From Microbispora sp. H11081 (GTDB taxonomy: Bacteria; Actinomycetota; Actinomycetes; Streptosporangiales; Streptosporangiaceae), in assembly GCF_012999535.1 (NCBI RefSeq), contig NZ_JABBWV010000011.1, forward strand, positions 1 through 64,000: a stretch of 64,000 bases of DNA, written 5' to 3'. The first letter of the stretch is position 1. Each line of letters opens with the position of its first letter. The notes below the pieces were generated by a model. It was given only the letters and a program-made list of their open reading frames with translations, did no database searches and was not told the origin of the DNA. Positions 17,416 to 26,426 of the stretch are shown piece by piece. The position numbers and the translations under genes are program-made.

Positions 17416-18963
17416 GTGGACGGAACGGCCGTCGCGGAACCGGAGGACACGGCAGGGCCCGCCGCGAACGGCGCGACCGAAGCCGCCGCCGAACCGGAGC
17501 AGCAGCGGGACGGCGAGGCCGGTGAGTCCGCGCAGGAGAGCGCCCCAGCGGGATGGTTCTCCAGAGTCAACCGGCACCTGGTCGCGCTGGCCGCGCTGTG
17601 CGGGCTCTCCGCGGCGCTCAACTGCACCCTGTCGCTGTTCAGGTTCGCCCACTTCCAGGTGGCCACCTACGACCTCGTCATCTTCGACCAGGCGGTGCGG
17701 GGATACTCGCGCTTCTCCGCGCCCACGGTGCCGCTGCGCGGGGTCACGGGCGGCTTCGGCATGGACTACGTCCAACTCGCCGACCACTTCTCGCCGATCC
17801 TTGCCCTGCTCGCGCCTTTCTACTGGCTCCACGACGGGCCCCAGACGCTCCTCGTGGCGCAGGCCGTGCTGTTCGCGCTGGCCATCCCGTTCATCTGGAA
17901 GTTCACCCGCCGCGTGCTCGGCACCCCCCACGCCTACCTCGTCGCCGTCGCGTACGCGATCTCCTGGCCGATCGCGCAGGCGACGGCGGTGGAGTTCCAC
18001 GAGGTCGCCTTCGTGCCGCTGCTGAGCGCCATCGCCATCGAGCGGCTGCACGCCGGGCGGTGGCTGCCCGGACTGCTCGCGGTGGCCGGCCTGCTGCTCA
18101 CCAAGGAGGACATGGGCCTCCTGGTGGCGGGTATCGGCGTGTGGCTGTTCGTCACCGGGCAGCGCAGGCTCGGCACCGGGCTGGTCTTCGCCGGAGTGGC
18201 CGCCTTCGAGGTGGTGCGCAAGTTCCTGATCCCGCTGGCGGGCGGCAACCCGGCCTACTACACGCGCTACTCCAAGCTCGGCGAGGACCTGCCGCAGATG
18301 CTGTGGAGCGCCGTCACCCGGCCGCACGAGTTCGTGGCCATGCTCTTCGACGCCCACCCGAAGTGGGACACCTGGGGCCTGCTGCTGTGGCCGTCGCTGT
18401 TCCTGTGCCTGCTGTCCCCGCTGGTCCTGGCGGCGCTGCCGCTGATCCTGGAGCGGCTGCTGGCCGACTCGGACAACTGGTGGTCGACCGGCTGGCACTA
18501 CGACGCGTTCGTGATCGTGATCCTGCTGATGGCCGGGGTGGACGGCGCCGCCCGGCTGATCCGGTGGCTGGAGCGGCGCGGGGTGCCGCGCCCCGGGCAC
18601 GGCCTGCGCCTGGCCTACGCCGCCGCGGTCCTCGCGGTCGCGGTCACCACGGTCCCCTACCGGCCGTTCGACAACCTGATGAACCCCGACTTCTACCGGC
18701 CGGACCCGCGTACGCCCGCCAGGGAGGAGGCCATGAGCCTGGTCCCCGACGGCGTCGTGGTGGAGGCGACCGACGACTTCGGCGCGCGGCTGTCCGGCCG
18801 GACGACCGTGCTGTGGTGGGACTACCAGAAGCGGGGCACGCCCTGGATCGTGGCCTCGATCAACGACGATCTGCGCGGTCTGGTCGACAGCTACCTGGCC
18901 GAGGGCTACGAAATGCGCCTCGACCGCGACAACATCGTCGTCCTGCACCGCATCGGCGCCTGA
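17416..18963 (+). CDS. DUF2079 polytopic membrane protein
   Basis: The frame opens at GTG 17326, but GTG 17416 has GGAGG eight bases upstream and is preferred (515 residues); the longer form would have 545. An acidic Ala/Glu-rich N-terminus (about 1-50) precedes some eight to nine transmembrane helices and a soluble C-terminal part (VVVEATDDFGARLSGRTTV). The segments FDLAIFDQAVRGYS-like (YDLVIFDQAVRGYS) and QLADHFSPILALLAPFY mark the DUF2079 family, related in topology to GT-C glycosyltransferases. It stands alone; no substrate is evident. Confidence 0.82.
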   Translation: MDGTAVAEPEDTAGPAANGATEAAAEPEQQRDGEAGESAQESAPAGWFSRVNRHLVALAALCGLSAALNCTLSLFRFAHFQVATYDLVIFDQAVRGYSRFSAPTVPLRGVTGGFGMDYVQLADHFSPILALLAPFYWLHDGPQTLLVAQAVLFALAIPFIWKFTRRVLGTPHAYLVAVAYAISWPIAQATAVEFHEVAFVPLLSAIAIERLHAGRWLPGLLAVAGLLLTKEDMGLLVAGIGVWLFVTGQRRLGTGLVFAGVAAFEVVRKFLIPLAGGNPAYYTRYSKLGEDLPQMLWSAVTRPHEFVAMLFDAHPKWDTWGLLLWPSLFLCLLSPLVLAALPLILERLLADSDNWWSTGWHYDAFVIVILLMAGVDGAARLIRWLERRGVPRPGHGLRLAYAAAVLAVAVTTVPYRPFDNLMNPDFYRPDPRTPAREEAMSLVPDGVVVEATDDFGARLSGRTTVLWWDYQKRGTPWIVASINDDLRGLVDSYLAEGYEMRLDRDNIVVLHRIGA

Positions 18964-19041
18964 CGCCGTCGCGACGTGCGGCGACGCCGTCCACACCCCC
19001 GTGCAACACGAACGCCCCGATGACCTGGCACGCTAGAGGGC

Positions 19042-20277
19042 GTGAGCGAGCGGGGTGCGGGTAGCGGCGGACAGGTGCGTACGAACGGGTGGAGCGACGT
19101 CCTCCGGGTGACCGGGGACGGCGTTCCGATGAGCGACAAGATCCGGGAGGACACCGCGCGGCGGCTCGACCGGGCCATGGGCAGCCTGGGAACGGCCGCG
19201 ATGGCCCGGATGGAGGAGCGGCTGTCCTGGTACCGCGCGCTGTCGGCGGAGGACAGGTCGTGGGTCGGCCTGGTGGCCCAGGCGGGCATCGCGGCGTTCG
19301 TGGAGTGGTTCGGCCACGCGGGCGAGGGACGGCCGACGCCGAGCATCGAGTTCTTCGGCACCGCGCCGCGCGAGCTCAAGCGCAGCGTGTCGCTCCAGCA
19401 GACGGTCGACCTCGTCCGCATCGTCGTCGAGGTCGTCGAGGCCCAGGTCGAGGAGCTGGCCGCGCCCGGCGGCGCGGAACTGCTGCGGCACGCGATGCTG
19501 CGCTACACGCGCGACGTCGCCTTCGCCGCCGCCCAGGTGTACGCCAGGGAGGCCGAGGCGCGCGGCTCGTGGGACGCGCGGCTTGAGGCGCTGATCGTGG
19601 ACGCGCTGGTGCGCGGCCAGGTCGACGACGGGCTGCACTCGTGGGCCGCCGCGCTCGGCTGGACCTCCGTGCCGGTCGTGGTCTTCGCCGGGTACGCCCC
19701 GGACGAGGACCCGCAGAGCGTGATCGACGGGCTGCGCGACAAGGGCCGCCGTCTCGGCCACGAACTGCTCGCCGGGGTGCAGGGCGACCGGCTCATCGTC
19801 ATCGTGGGCGGCGCGGACGGCGTCAAGGACGCGGCGCGCGGCGTCGTGGCGCGCTTCGGTCCCGGGCCCATCGTCATCGGGCCCGAGGTGCCCGACCTGC
19901 ACGCGGCGGCCAGGTCGGCCCGCGCCGCCATCGCGGGCCTGCGCGCCGCGGCGGGCTGGCCCGACGCCCCGCGCCCGGTGCTCGCCGAGGACCTGCTGGC
20001 CGAGCGGGCGCTGGACGGCGACGAGGACGCCCGGGCTCAACTGGTCGAGAACGTCTACAAACCGCTCGCCGGGACCCCCCTGCTCGACACGCTCGCCACG
20101 TACCTGGAGCAGGGGACCTCGCTGGAGGCGACCGCCCGGCTGCTGTTCGTCCATCCCAACACCGTGCGGTACCGTCTACGTAAGATCACGGAACTGACCG
20201 GGTACCAGCCCACCGAGGGACGGTCCGCATTCACCCTCCAGGTAGGGCTCATACTCGGGCGCCTGTCCGTAACCTGA
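19042..20277 (+). CDS. fasR: FasR-like PucR-family activator of fatty-acid synthesis
   Basis: The 411-residue protein begins at GTG 19042. An N-terminal helical region (about 30-180) is followed by a GGDEF-like fold (about 190-320) and a C-terminal PucR-type HTH (about 345-400, with EATARLLFVHPNTVRYRL). It lies directly upstream of fabD in the same direction, as Streptomyces coelicolor FasR does. FasR activates fabD-fabH-acpP-fabF. The 117-bp gap before fabD is its expected site of action. The family assignment rests on architecture and synteny. Confidence 0.85.
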   Translation: MSERGAGSGGQVRTNGWSDVLRVTGDGVPMSDKIREDTARRLDRAMGSLGTAAMARMEERLSWYRALSAEDRSWVGLVAQAGIAAFVEWFGHAGEGRPTPSIEFFGTAPRELKRSVSLQQTVDLVRIVVEVVEAQVEELAAPGGAELLRHAMLRYTRDVAFAAAQVYAREAEARGSWDARLEALIVDALVRGQVDDGLHSWAAALGWTSVPVVVFAGYAPDEDPQSVIDGLRDKGRRLGHELLAGVQGDRLIVIVGGADGVKDAARGVVARFGPGPIVIGPEVPDLHAAARSARAAIAGLRAAAGWPDAPRPVLAEDLLAERALDGDEDARAQLVENVYKPLAGTPLLDTLATYLEQGTSLEATARLLFVHPNTVRYRLRKITELTGYQPTEGRSAFTLQVGLILGRLSVT

Positions 20278-20394
20278 GCCGGGTGCCTTAATCTTTCCGA
20301 CACCGAAACTGTAGGTACCCCACAAGGCGGCGGCCACAAAGTTCGTTCGGATCTCCATCAGTGTGGTGAACCTCTACAGGGCAGGGTTGAGTAC
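20278..20394 (+). promoter_or_regulatory. Promoter region of the fab operon
   Basis: These 117 non-coding bases separate fasR from fabD and are more AT-rich than the surroundings. They include a near-palindrome GTAGGTACCCCAC at about 20311-20323. By synteny with Streptomyces they should hold the fab promoter and the FasR binding site. The exact motif cannot be fixed from this sequence alone. Confidence 0.5.
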
Positions 20395-21291
20395 GTGCTC
20401 GTCATCGTCGCTCCGGGCCAAGGCGCCCAAACCCCAGGATTCCTCAGTCCGTGGCTCGAGATCCCCGAGTTCCGCGAGCGGATCTCCGCGTGGTCGGAGA
20501 TCGTGCGGCTCGATCTCGTGTCGTACGGGACGACCGCCGGCGCCGACGAAATCCGCGACACCGCCGTGGCCCAGCCCCTGCTGGTGGCGGCCGCCCTGGC
20601 GTCGTACGAGATCCTCGGTGTCCGGCCGGACATGGTCGCCGGCCACAGCGTGGGCGAGCTCGCCGCCGCCGCGATCGCCGGGGTGCTGACCGCCGAGCAG
20701 GCCCTCGCCCTGGTGCGCGAGCGCGGCCAGGCCATGGCCAAGGCCGCGGCCATCACCGAGACCGGCATGAGCGCGGTGCTCGGGGGCGCGGAGGAGGACG
20801 TGCTCACCATGATCTCCAAGCACGGGCTGACCCCCGCCAACATGAACGGCGCGGGACAGATCGTCGCGGGCGGCACGCTGGCGCAGCTTGAGGCCTTCGC
20901 GGCCGAGCCGCCGGAGAAGGCGCGGGTGCGCCCCCTGGCGGTCGCCGGAGCCTTCCACACCGTCCACATGGCTCCCGCGGTCGACCACCTGCGTGCCGAG
21001 GCCGCGGGCCTCACCCCCATGGAGCCGTCGGTCACGCTGCTGTCCAACGCGGACGGCGCGGCCGTCTCCCGAGGCGGCGATTTCCTGGAGCGGCTGGTGA
21101 ACCAGGTGGCCAACCCGGTCCGGTGGGACGCCTGCATGGCGACGATGGCCGGGCACGGCGTCACCGCCATGATCGAACTGCTGCCCGGCGGCACGCTGAC
21201 GGGCTTGGCCAGGCGGGCTCTGCCCGGCGTGAAGACCGTGGCGCTCAAGACCCCCGCCGACCTCGACTCCGCCAGGGAGGTGCTGAAGTGA
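20395..21291 (+). CDS. fabD: Malonyl-CoA:ACP transacylase
   Basis: The 298-residue FabD moves malonyl from CoA to ACP in the cytosolic type II fatty-acid synthase. The nucleophile elbow GHSVGE places Ser at residue 85; GQGAQ near residue 8 forms the oxyanion region and the AFHT His lies near 187. The start is GTG at 20395 with GGGCAGGG upstream. Its stop overlaps the start of fabH, indicating translational coupling. The length is normal for the family. Confidence 0.97.
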   Translation: MLVIVAPGQGAQTPGFLSPWLEIPEFRERISAWSEIVRLDLVSYGTTAGADEIRDTAVAQPLLVAAALASYEILGVRPDMVAGHSVGELAAAAIAGVLTAEQALALVRERGQAMAKAAAITETGMSAVLGGAEEDVLTMISKHGLTPANMNGAGQIVAGGTLAQLEAFAAEPPEKARVRPLAVAGAFHTVHMAPAVDHLRAEAAGLTPMEPSVTLLSNADGAAVSRGGDFLERLVNQVANPVRWDACMATMAGHGVTAMIELLPGGTLTGLARRALPGVKTVALKTPADLDSAREVLK

Positions 21292-22244
21292 AGCTCCGCG
21301 AAGGCGCTCCCGCGGCGAGGGTGCTCGCCTTCGGCGGCTACCAGCCCGCCCAGGTCGTCACCAACGACGACCTCGCCGCCCGGCTCGACACCAACGACGA
21401 GTGGATCCAGAGCCGCGTCGGCATCAGGGAACGCCGCGTGGCGGGCCCAGAGGAGTCGGAGATCGACCTCGCCGTGCAGGCGGGCGGCAAGGCCCTGGCG
21501 GCCAGCGGCCTGTCCAGCGACGACATCGACCTGGTGATCGTGGCGACCTGCACGGTCGAGACGCCCATTCCCAACGCCGCGGGCCGCGTCGCCCACCGGC
21601 TCGGCATCACGGCCCCCGGCGCCTTCGACGTCAACGCCGCATGCGCGGGCTTCTGCTACGCGCTGGCCGCCGCCTCCGACGCCGTGCGGACGGGCTCGGC
21701 GACCAACGTGCTGGTCGTCGGCAGCGAGAAGCTCACCCAGTGGGTCGACAGCGACGACCGGTCCACCGCGGTCATCTTCGCCGACGGCGCGGGCGCCGCG
21801 GTCGTGGGCCCTTCCGACCGGCCGGGCATCGGCCCGGTGGCCTGGGGCAGCGCGGGCGACAAGGCCGAGGCGATCGCCATCAAGGACCGCCGGTCCTACC
21901 TCCATCAGGAAGGCCAGACGGTGTTCCGCTGGGCCACCACCGCGCTTCACCCGGTGGCCAAGCTCGCCTGCGAGCGTGCGGGGGTGGACCCCGCCGACCT
22001 GGACGCGTTCGTCCCCCACCAGGCGAACCTGCGGATCGTCGAGGCCATCGCGCGCAAGCTGGGCGCCGACAAGGCCGTCGTCGCCAAGGACATCGTGCTC
22101 GCCGGCAACACCTCCGCCGCGTCGATCCCGCTCGCGCTCTCCCGCATGATCGAGCGTGGCGAGGTCCGGTCGGGAGATCTGGCCCTGCTGCTGGGCTTCG
22201 GCGCCGGCCTCACCTACGCCTCCCAGGTGATCGAGATCCCCTGA
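21288..22244 (+). CDS. fabH: Beta-ketoacyl-ACP synthase III
   Basis: FabH starts chains by condensing acyl-CoA with malonyl-ACP; in actinomycetes branched primers are typical. The 318-residue protein has the catalytic triad in NAACAGF (Cys119), PHQAN (His) and AGNTSAAS (Asn), and ends with LLLGFGAGLTYA. The GTG start at 21288 overlaps the fabD stop. An upstream open stretch in this frame is antisense to the fabD reading and was excluded. Confidence 0.97.
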   Translation: MKLREGAPAARVLAFGGYQPAQVVTNDDLAARLDTNDEWIQSRVGIRERRVAGPEESEIDLAVQAGGKALAASGLSSDDIDLVIVATCTVETPIPNAAGRVAHRLGITAPGAFDVNAACAGFCYALAAASDAVRTGSATNVLVVGSEKLTQWVDSDDRSTAVIFADGAGAAVVGPSDRPGIGPVAWGSAGDKAEAIAIKDRRSYLHQEGQTVFRWATTALHPVAKLACERAGVDPADLDAFVPHQANLRIVEAIARKLGADKAVVAKDIVLAGNTSAASIPLALSRMIERGEVRSGDLALLLGFGAGLTYASQVIEIP

Positions 22245-22323
22245 GGAACTTGTACGGCCTGCCGTACACAGCTGGGGCGACCCAGGAAACCGGAAGACAG
22301 AAAATCCAAGGAGTAGTCGCGAC

Positions 22324-22563
22324 ATGGCACTGACCGAGCAGGAGATCCTCGCGGGCCTCGGCAAGATCATCAACGAGATCACCGGCATCCCGGCCGACGA
22401 GGTCACCCCGGAGAAGAACTTCGTGGACGACCTCGACATCGACTCGCTGTCCATGGTCGAAATCGCCGTCGCGGCCCAGGACGAGTTCGGCGTCGAGATC
22501 CCCGACGACCAGCTCAAGCACCTCAAGACCGTCAAGGACGTCATCAGCTTCATCCAGGCCTAA
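22324..22563 (+). CDS. acpP: Acyl carrier protein
   Basis: This is a 79-residue acidic four-helix ACP. The phosphopantetheine attachment site is Ser41 in DIDSLSM. It carries growing acyl chains for the synthase. ATG at 22324 is preceded by AAGGAGTAG. It lies 79 bp after fabH and is followed by a structured 363-bp gap before fabF. Confidence 0.97.
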   Translation: MALTEQEILAGLGKIINEITGIPADEVTPEKNFVDDLDIDSLSMVEIAVAAQDEFGVEIPDDQLKHLKTVKDVISFIQA

Positions 22564-22926
22564 AGGTCGTGTCTGGCGAATCGTGGCCCGCCTCTCGAGC
22601 GGGAAGCATTTGTCAGACACCCTCAAGCCTCGTCCGGCGAACCGAGCCCCGCGGCGTTGTCACCGGCCCCCGCGAGCATCCCTCGCGGGCCCGGGATTTC
22701 CGCGGGGAACCGGGAGAGGCGGCCGAAGCCCCGCTTCGGCCTCTTCCCACCGCCACGCGAAGCGCCGCCGTGACCCACGCTCACGGCGGGCGGCGTTCGC
22801 CGGACTCCCCGGGCCGCAATCCCAGTTTCACCGTACGAGGGCCGCACGGACCAGCCCGCTCCGCCCACGGCGAGCCGACAGCGCACGTCCGGCCACATCA
22901 ACGCCACGCAAGAGGAGTGCAGACAA
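22564..22926 (+). promoter_or_regulatory. Structured 363-bp gap between acpP and fabF
   Basis: No gene is supported here. Right after acpP, GTGTCTG (22569-22575) pairs with CAGACAC (22614-22620) around an inner CCCGC/GCGGG hairpin. A second stem GGCCGAAGC/GCTTCGGCC lies at 22721-22741. The gap is unusually long for a fab operon. It could hold attenuators, processing sites that raise the acpP level, or a separate fabF promoter. Confidence 0.5.
22721..22741 (+). terminator. Stem-loop in the acpP-fabF gap
   Basis: A perfect 9-bp stem (22721-22729 with 22733-22741, arm GGCCGAAGC) with a three-base loop lies 158 bp after acpP. It may act as a partial terminator that keeps ACP expression above fabF. 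Confidence 0.55.
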
Positions 22927-24159
22927 GTGAGTAAGGACCGGGTACGTGTCGTAGTCACCGGGCTCGGCGCGACGACGCCCCTCGGTGGAGACGTCGCATC
23001 GACCTGGTCGGCGCTCCTCGAGGGGCGGTCGGGCATCCGCACGCTCACCGAGGACTGGGTCGACACCGTGCCGGTGAAGTTCGCCGGTGTGGCGGCCGTA
23101 GACCCCGGCGAGGTGCTTCCCCGGCCCGAGGCCAGGAGGCTCGACCGCGCCGAGCAGTTCGCCCTGATCGCCGCCAGGCAGGCCTGGCAGGACGCGGGCG
23201 CCCCCGACGTGGACGGGGAGCGGCTCGGCGTGGTGGTCGGCAGCGGCATCGGCGGCATCGGAACGATCCTTTCCGCCTACGACCTCTACCGTGAGAAGGG
23301 CTGGAACCGGCTGTCGCCGTTCACCGTGCCCATGCTCATGCCCAACGGGTCGGCCGGTTGGATCAGCATCGAACTGGGCGCGAAGGCCGGCGCGCACGCC
23401 ACGGTCAGCGCCTGCGCCACCGGCGCCGAGTCCATCGGCTACGGCATCGACATGATCCGCTCCGGCCGGGCCGACATGGTGGTCGCCGGCGGCACGGAGG
23501 CGGCGATCCACGGTCTGAACGTGGCGTCGTTCGCCGCGGCGCGGGCCATGTCGACCCGCAACGACGAGCCCGAGCGCGCCTCCCGCCCGTTCGACAAGGG
23601 CCGCGACGGCTTCGTGCTCGGCGAGGGCGCGGGCATCGTGGTGCTGGAGTCGGAGGAGCACGCCCTGGCTCGCGGCGCCCGCATCTACGCCGTGGCCGCC
23701 GGCGCCGGTTACACCAGCGACGCCTACCACATCACCGGGCTCGACCCGGACGGCAAGGGCGGCCAGGAGGCCATGCTCCGGGCCCTCAGGAACGCCGACC
23801 TCGCCCCGTCGGACGTCGTCCACGTCAACGCCCACGCCACGTCGACCCCGCTCGGCGACGAGATCGAGGCCCGTGCGATCAAGGAGGCCGTCGGCGGCCA
23901 CGCGATCGTCACCGCCACCAAGTCGATGACCGGCCACCTCCTCGGCGGCGCGGGCGGCATCGAGTCGATCTTCACCATTCTCGCCCTGCACGAGCGGATC
24001 GTGCCGGCCATCGCGAACCTGGAAGACCCGGCCGACGGCATCGAGGTCGACCTCGTACGCGGCGAACCGCGCAAGCTCGAGGGCGACCAGCTCGCCGCGA
24101 TCAACAACTCCTTCGGGTTCGGCGGACACAACGTCGCCGTGGCCTTTACGACGGTTTGA
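22927..24159 (+). CDS. fabF: Beta-ketoacyl-ACP synthase II
   Basis: The 410-residue elongation synthase has the Cys-His-His set of KAS II: Cys163 in VSACATGAES, His in VNAHATSTP (near 300) and His in KSMTGHLLGG (near 335). The C-terminal FGFGGHN is also present. GTG 22927 follows AAGAGGAG. It catalyses chain extension with malonyl-ACP. The carboxyltransferase gene follows after 14 bp, so they are co-transcribed. Confidence 0.97.
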   Translation: MSKDRVRVVVTGLGATTPLGGDVASTWSALLEGRSGIRTLTEDWVDTVPVKFAGVAAVDPGEVLPRPEARRLDRAEQFALIAARQAWQDAGAPDVDGERLGVVVGSGIGGIGTILSAYDLYREKGWNRLSPFTVPMLMPNGSAGWISIELGAKAGAHATVSACATGAESIGYGIDMIRSGRADMVVAGGTEAAIHGLNVASFAAARAMSTRNDEPERASRPFDKGRDGFVLGEGAGIVVLESEEHALARGARIYAVAAGAGYTSDAYHITGLDPDGKGGQEAMLRALRNADLAPSDVVHVNAHATSTPLGDEIEARAIKEAVGGHAIVTATKSMTGHLLGGAGGIESIFTILALHERIVPAIANLEDPADGIEVDLVRGEPRKLEGDQLAAINNSFGFGGHNVAVAFTTV

Positions 24160-24173
24160 CTAGGGAGCCTCGA

Positions 24174-25595
24174 ATGACAGTGCTCGACAGCAGGACGGTG
24201 GCCGACGCCGCCGAAGCGGCCGCCGTCGATCCTCGCGACCCCCTGGTGCGCCTCGGCCACCTGCTGGACGAGGGGTCCATCCGGGCGATCACCCCGGAGG
24301 ACGGGAGCGGCGTGCTGGCGGTGGCCGGTCGCGTCGAGGGCGTGCCGGTCGTGGCGTTCTGCAGCGACGCCCGGGTCCAGGGCGGCGCCATGGGCGCGCA
24401 GGGCTGCGAGCACATCGTCCATGCCTACGACGTCGCGGTGCGCGAGCGGGTGCCGATCATCGGCCTCTGGCACTCCGGCGGCGCCCGGCTCGCCGAGGGC
24501 GTCGAGTCGCTGCACGCGGTCGGCCGGGTGTTCGCCGCCATGACCAAGGCGTCGGGCGTGGTCCCCCAGATCTCCGTCGTGGTCGGCCCGGTGGCAGGCG
24601 GCGGCGCCTACGGCCCCGCCCTGACCGACATCGTGATCCTCGCCGACAACGGCCGCATCTTCGTCACCGGGCCCGACGTCGTGCGCAGCGTGACCGGCGA
24701 GGACACCGACATGGCCTCGCTCGGCGGGCCTGAGCCGCACAGCAAGCGCAGCGGTGTGGTCCACGTCGTCACCAAGGACGAGCCCGAGGCGATGCTGCGG
24801 GCCCGTCAGCTCGCCAGCCTGCTCGGCCACCAGGGCCGGGTGCGCGGCGAGGTGGACGAGGTCGAGTTCGGCAGCCTGCTCCCCGAAAACCCCCGCCGCG
24901 CCTACGACGTGCACCCGCTGGTCAACGGGCTGCTCGACGAGCCCGGCGTGGAACTGCACCCCAAGTGGGCGCCCAACATCGTCACCAGCCTGGGCCGCCT
25001 CGGCGGCCGCACGGTCGGTGTCATCGCCAACAACCCCATGCGGCTCGGCGGCTGCCTCGACTCCACCTCCGCCGAGAAGGCCGCCCGGTTCGTCCGGATG
25101 TGCGATGCCTTCGGGGTGCCGCTGGTGGTGCTCGTGGACGTGCCCGGCTACCTGCCCGGTGTCGGCCAGGAGCACGACGGGATCGTACGGCGCGGCGCGA
25201 AGCTGCTGCACGCGTTCGCCGAGGCGTCCGTGCCCCGCGTCACCCTGATCACCCGCAAGGCGTACGGCGGGGCGTACATCGCGATGAACTCCCGCTCGCT
25301 CGGCGCGACCCGGGTGCTCGCCTGGCCGTCCATCGAGGTGGCGGTCATGGGCGCGGTCGCCGCGGTGCGCATCCTCAAGCGGCGCGAGCTCGCGGCGGCC
25401 CCCGAGGAGGAGCGCTCCGCCCTCGAGGCACGACTCGCCGACGAGCACGAGAAGGCGGCGGGCGGCCTCCAGCGGGCCCTCGACCTCGGCGTGATCGACG
25501 AGGTGATCGAGCCGGCCAAGACGCGCGGCGTGATCGCCCGGGTGCTCGCCCAGGCCACCCCGGCCAGGGGCGCCCACGGCAACATCCCGCTCTGA
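24174..25595 (+). CDS. Acyl-CoA carboxylase beta (carboxyltransferase) subunit, AccD6-like
   Basis: From ATG 24174 the product has 473 residues, with N- and C-terminal crotonase-like carboxyltransferase lobes (about 20-230 and 245-460). Marks include GGARLAEGVESL, GPVAGGGAYGPALTD, GYLPGVGQEHDGIVRRGAKLL-type and ITRKAYGGAYIAMNS. It transfers carboxyl from biotin to acetyl- or propionyl-CoA, supplying malonyl-CoA. No biotin carboxylase lies in the window, so the alpha subunit must be elsewhere. The position after fabF recalls fabD-acpM-kasA-kasB-accD6 of Mycobacterium tuberculosis. Confidence 0.92.
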   Translation: MTVLDSRTVADAAEAAAVDPRDPLVRLGHLLDEGSIRAITPEDGSGVLAVAGRVEGVPVVAFCSDARVQGGAMGAQGCEHIVHAYDVAVRERVPIIGLWHSGGARLAEGVESLHAVGRVFAAMTKASGVVPQISVVVGPVAGGGAYGPALTDIVILADNGRIFVTGPDVVRSVTGEDTDMASLGGPEPHSKRSGVVHVVTKDEPEAMLRARQLASLLGHQGRVRGEVDEVEFGSLLPENPRRAYDVHPLVNGLLDEPGVELHPKWAPNIVTSLGRLGGRTVGVIANNPMRLGGCLDSTSAEKAARFVRMCDAFGVPLVVLVDVPGYLPGVGQEHDGIVRRGAKLLHAFAEASVPRVTLITRKAYGGAYIAMNSRSLGATRVLAWPSIEVAVMGAVAAVRILKRRELAAAPEEERSALEARLADEHEKAAGGLQRALDLGVIDEVIEPAKTRGVIARVLAQATPARGAHGNIPL

Positions 25596-25608
25596 CGACG
25601 ACTCGTCC

Positions 25609-25649
25609 CGGAAGCGCCGGTCCCCGCACCCCGGGGGCCGGCGCTTCCG
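25609..25649 (+). terminator. Terminator of the fab-acc operon
   Basis: A 12-bp stem (25609-25620 with 25638-25649, arm CGGAAGCGCCGG) is extended inside by pairing between CCCC and GGGG runs. It lies 14 bp after the carboxyltransferase stop and before the convergent DUF3145 gene, so it may serve both strands. Confidence 0.8.
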
Positions 25650-25737
25650 CCGTTCACCGGACGGCCCGGGACAAGGAGACGACGCGCCGGGTGGCGTGGG
25701 TCGTCGGCACGACCGGCCGTGCGAAAAGAGGACAGGA

Positions 25738-26235
25738 TCAGACGGCGGCGTGCAGCCAGCGCACGGGCGCACCCTCGCCCGCGTACCGGAACGACTCCAG
25801 CTCCTCGTCCCACTGCTTGCCGAGCAGACGGTCGAGCTCGTCCTCAAGGACGACCCGGCCCTGGGCGGCCATCAGCATCACGTTGCGTAGCCGGTCCTCG
25901 GGCACCAGGATGTCGCCGTTCGCCCCGACGACCGCCGTGAAGGCGCCCAGCGTCGGCGTGTAGGCGTGCCGCGAGCCGTCGACACCCGGCGAGGCGTCCT
26001 CGGTTATCTCGAAGCGGATCCGCTGCCAGCCCATGAGTGAGGACGTGATCGCCGCGGCCGTGCCGGGGCGCCCCTCCCACTCCGCCTGGGCCCGCAAGGT
26101 CCCGGGCGCGGCGGGCTGGGCGGTCCACGTCAGGTCGACGGGCACGCCAAGAACGCCTGCGACGGCCCACTCGATATGCGGGCACAGCGCAGGCTGAGCC
26201 GAGTGGACGTACAGGACGCCACGAGCAGCAGCCAC
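25738..26235 (-). CDS. DUF3145 family protein
   Basis: From GTG 26235, which follows GGGAGG, the product has 165 residues and begins VAAARGVLYVHSAQPALCPH, close to the family pattern. It is soluble and mixed alpha/beta (WQRIRFEITEDAS, GDILVPEDRL). DUF3145 genes recur next to fabF in actinomycetes, as here, which hints at a link to fatty-acid synthesis. No catalytic motif is visible. Longer upstream extensions in this frame lack a ribosome binding site. Confidence 0.88.
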   Translation of the reverse strand: MAAARGVLYVHSAQPALCPHIEWAVAGVLGVPVDLTWTAQPAAPGTLRAQAEWEGRPGTAAAITSSLMGWQRIRFEITEDASPGVDGSRHAYTPTLGAFTAVVGANGDILVPEDRLRNVMLMAAQGRVVLEDELDRLLGKQWDEELESFRYAGEGAPVRWLHAAV

Positions 26236-26398
26236 CGGACCTCCCAATCGCATGAGGTGCGCCTTCCCCAACGGCCTCATACTTGGAATGATCACGGTTA
26301 GATGACTGTAGGAGAGACTACCGTCCGTCGCAGTCCGGCACCAGAGGGGGGTCATACCGATTGGTGCTTGGTGACCAACAGAATCGGGAAGGACGCGT

Positions 26399-26417
26399 TC
26401 CGTAGTCATCACGGAAG
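26399..26417. promoter_or_regulatory. Inverted repeat before the subtilase operon
   Basis: TTCCGT (26399-26404) and ACGGAA (26412-26417) flank seven bases, ten bases before the ATG at 26427. The position over the ribosome binding region suggests an operator or an mRNA hairpin controlling the protease operon. This is judged from sequence shape only. Confidence 0.35.
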
Positions 26418-26426
26418 GCCACCCCC

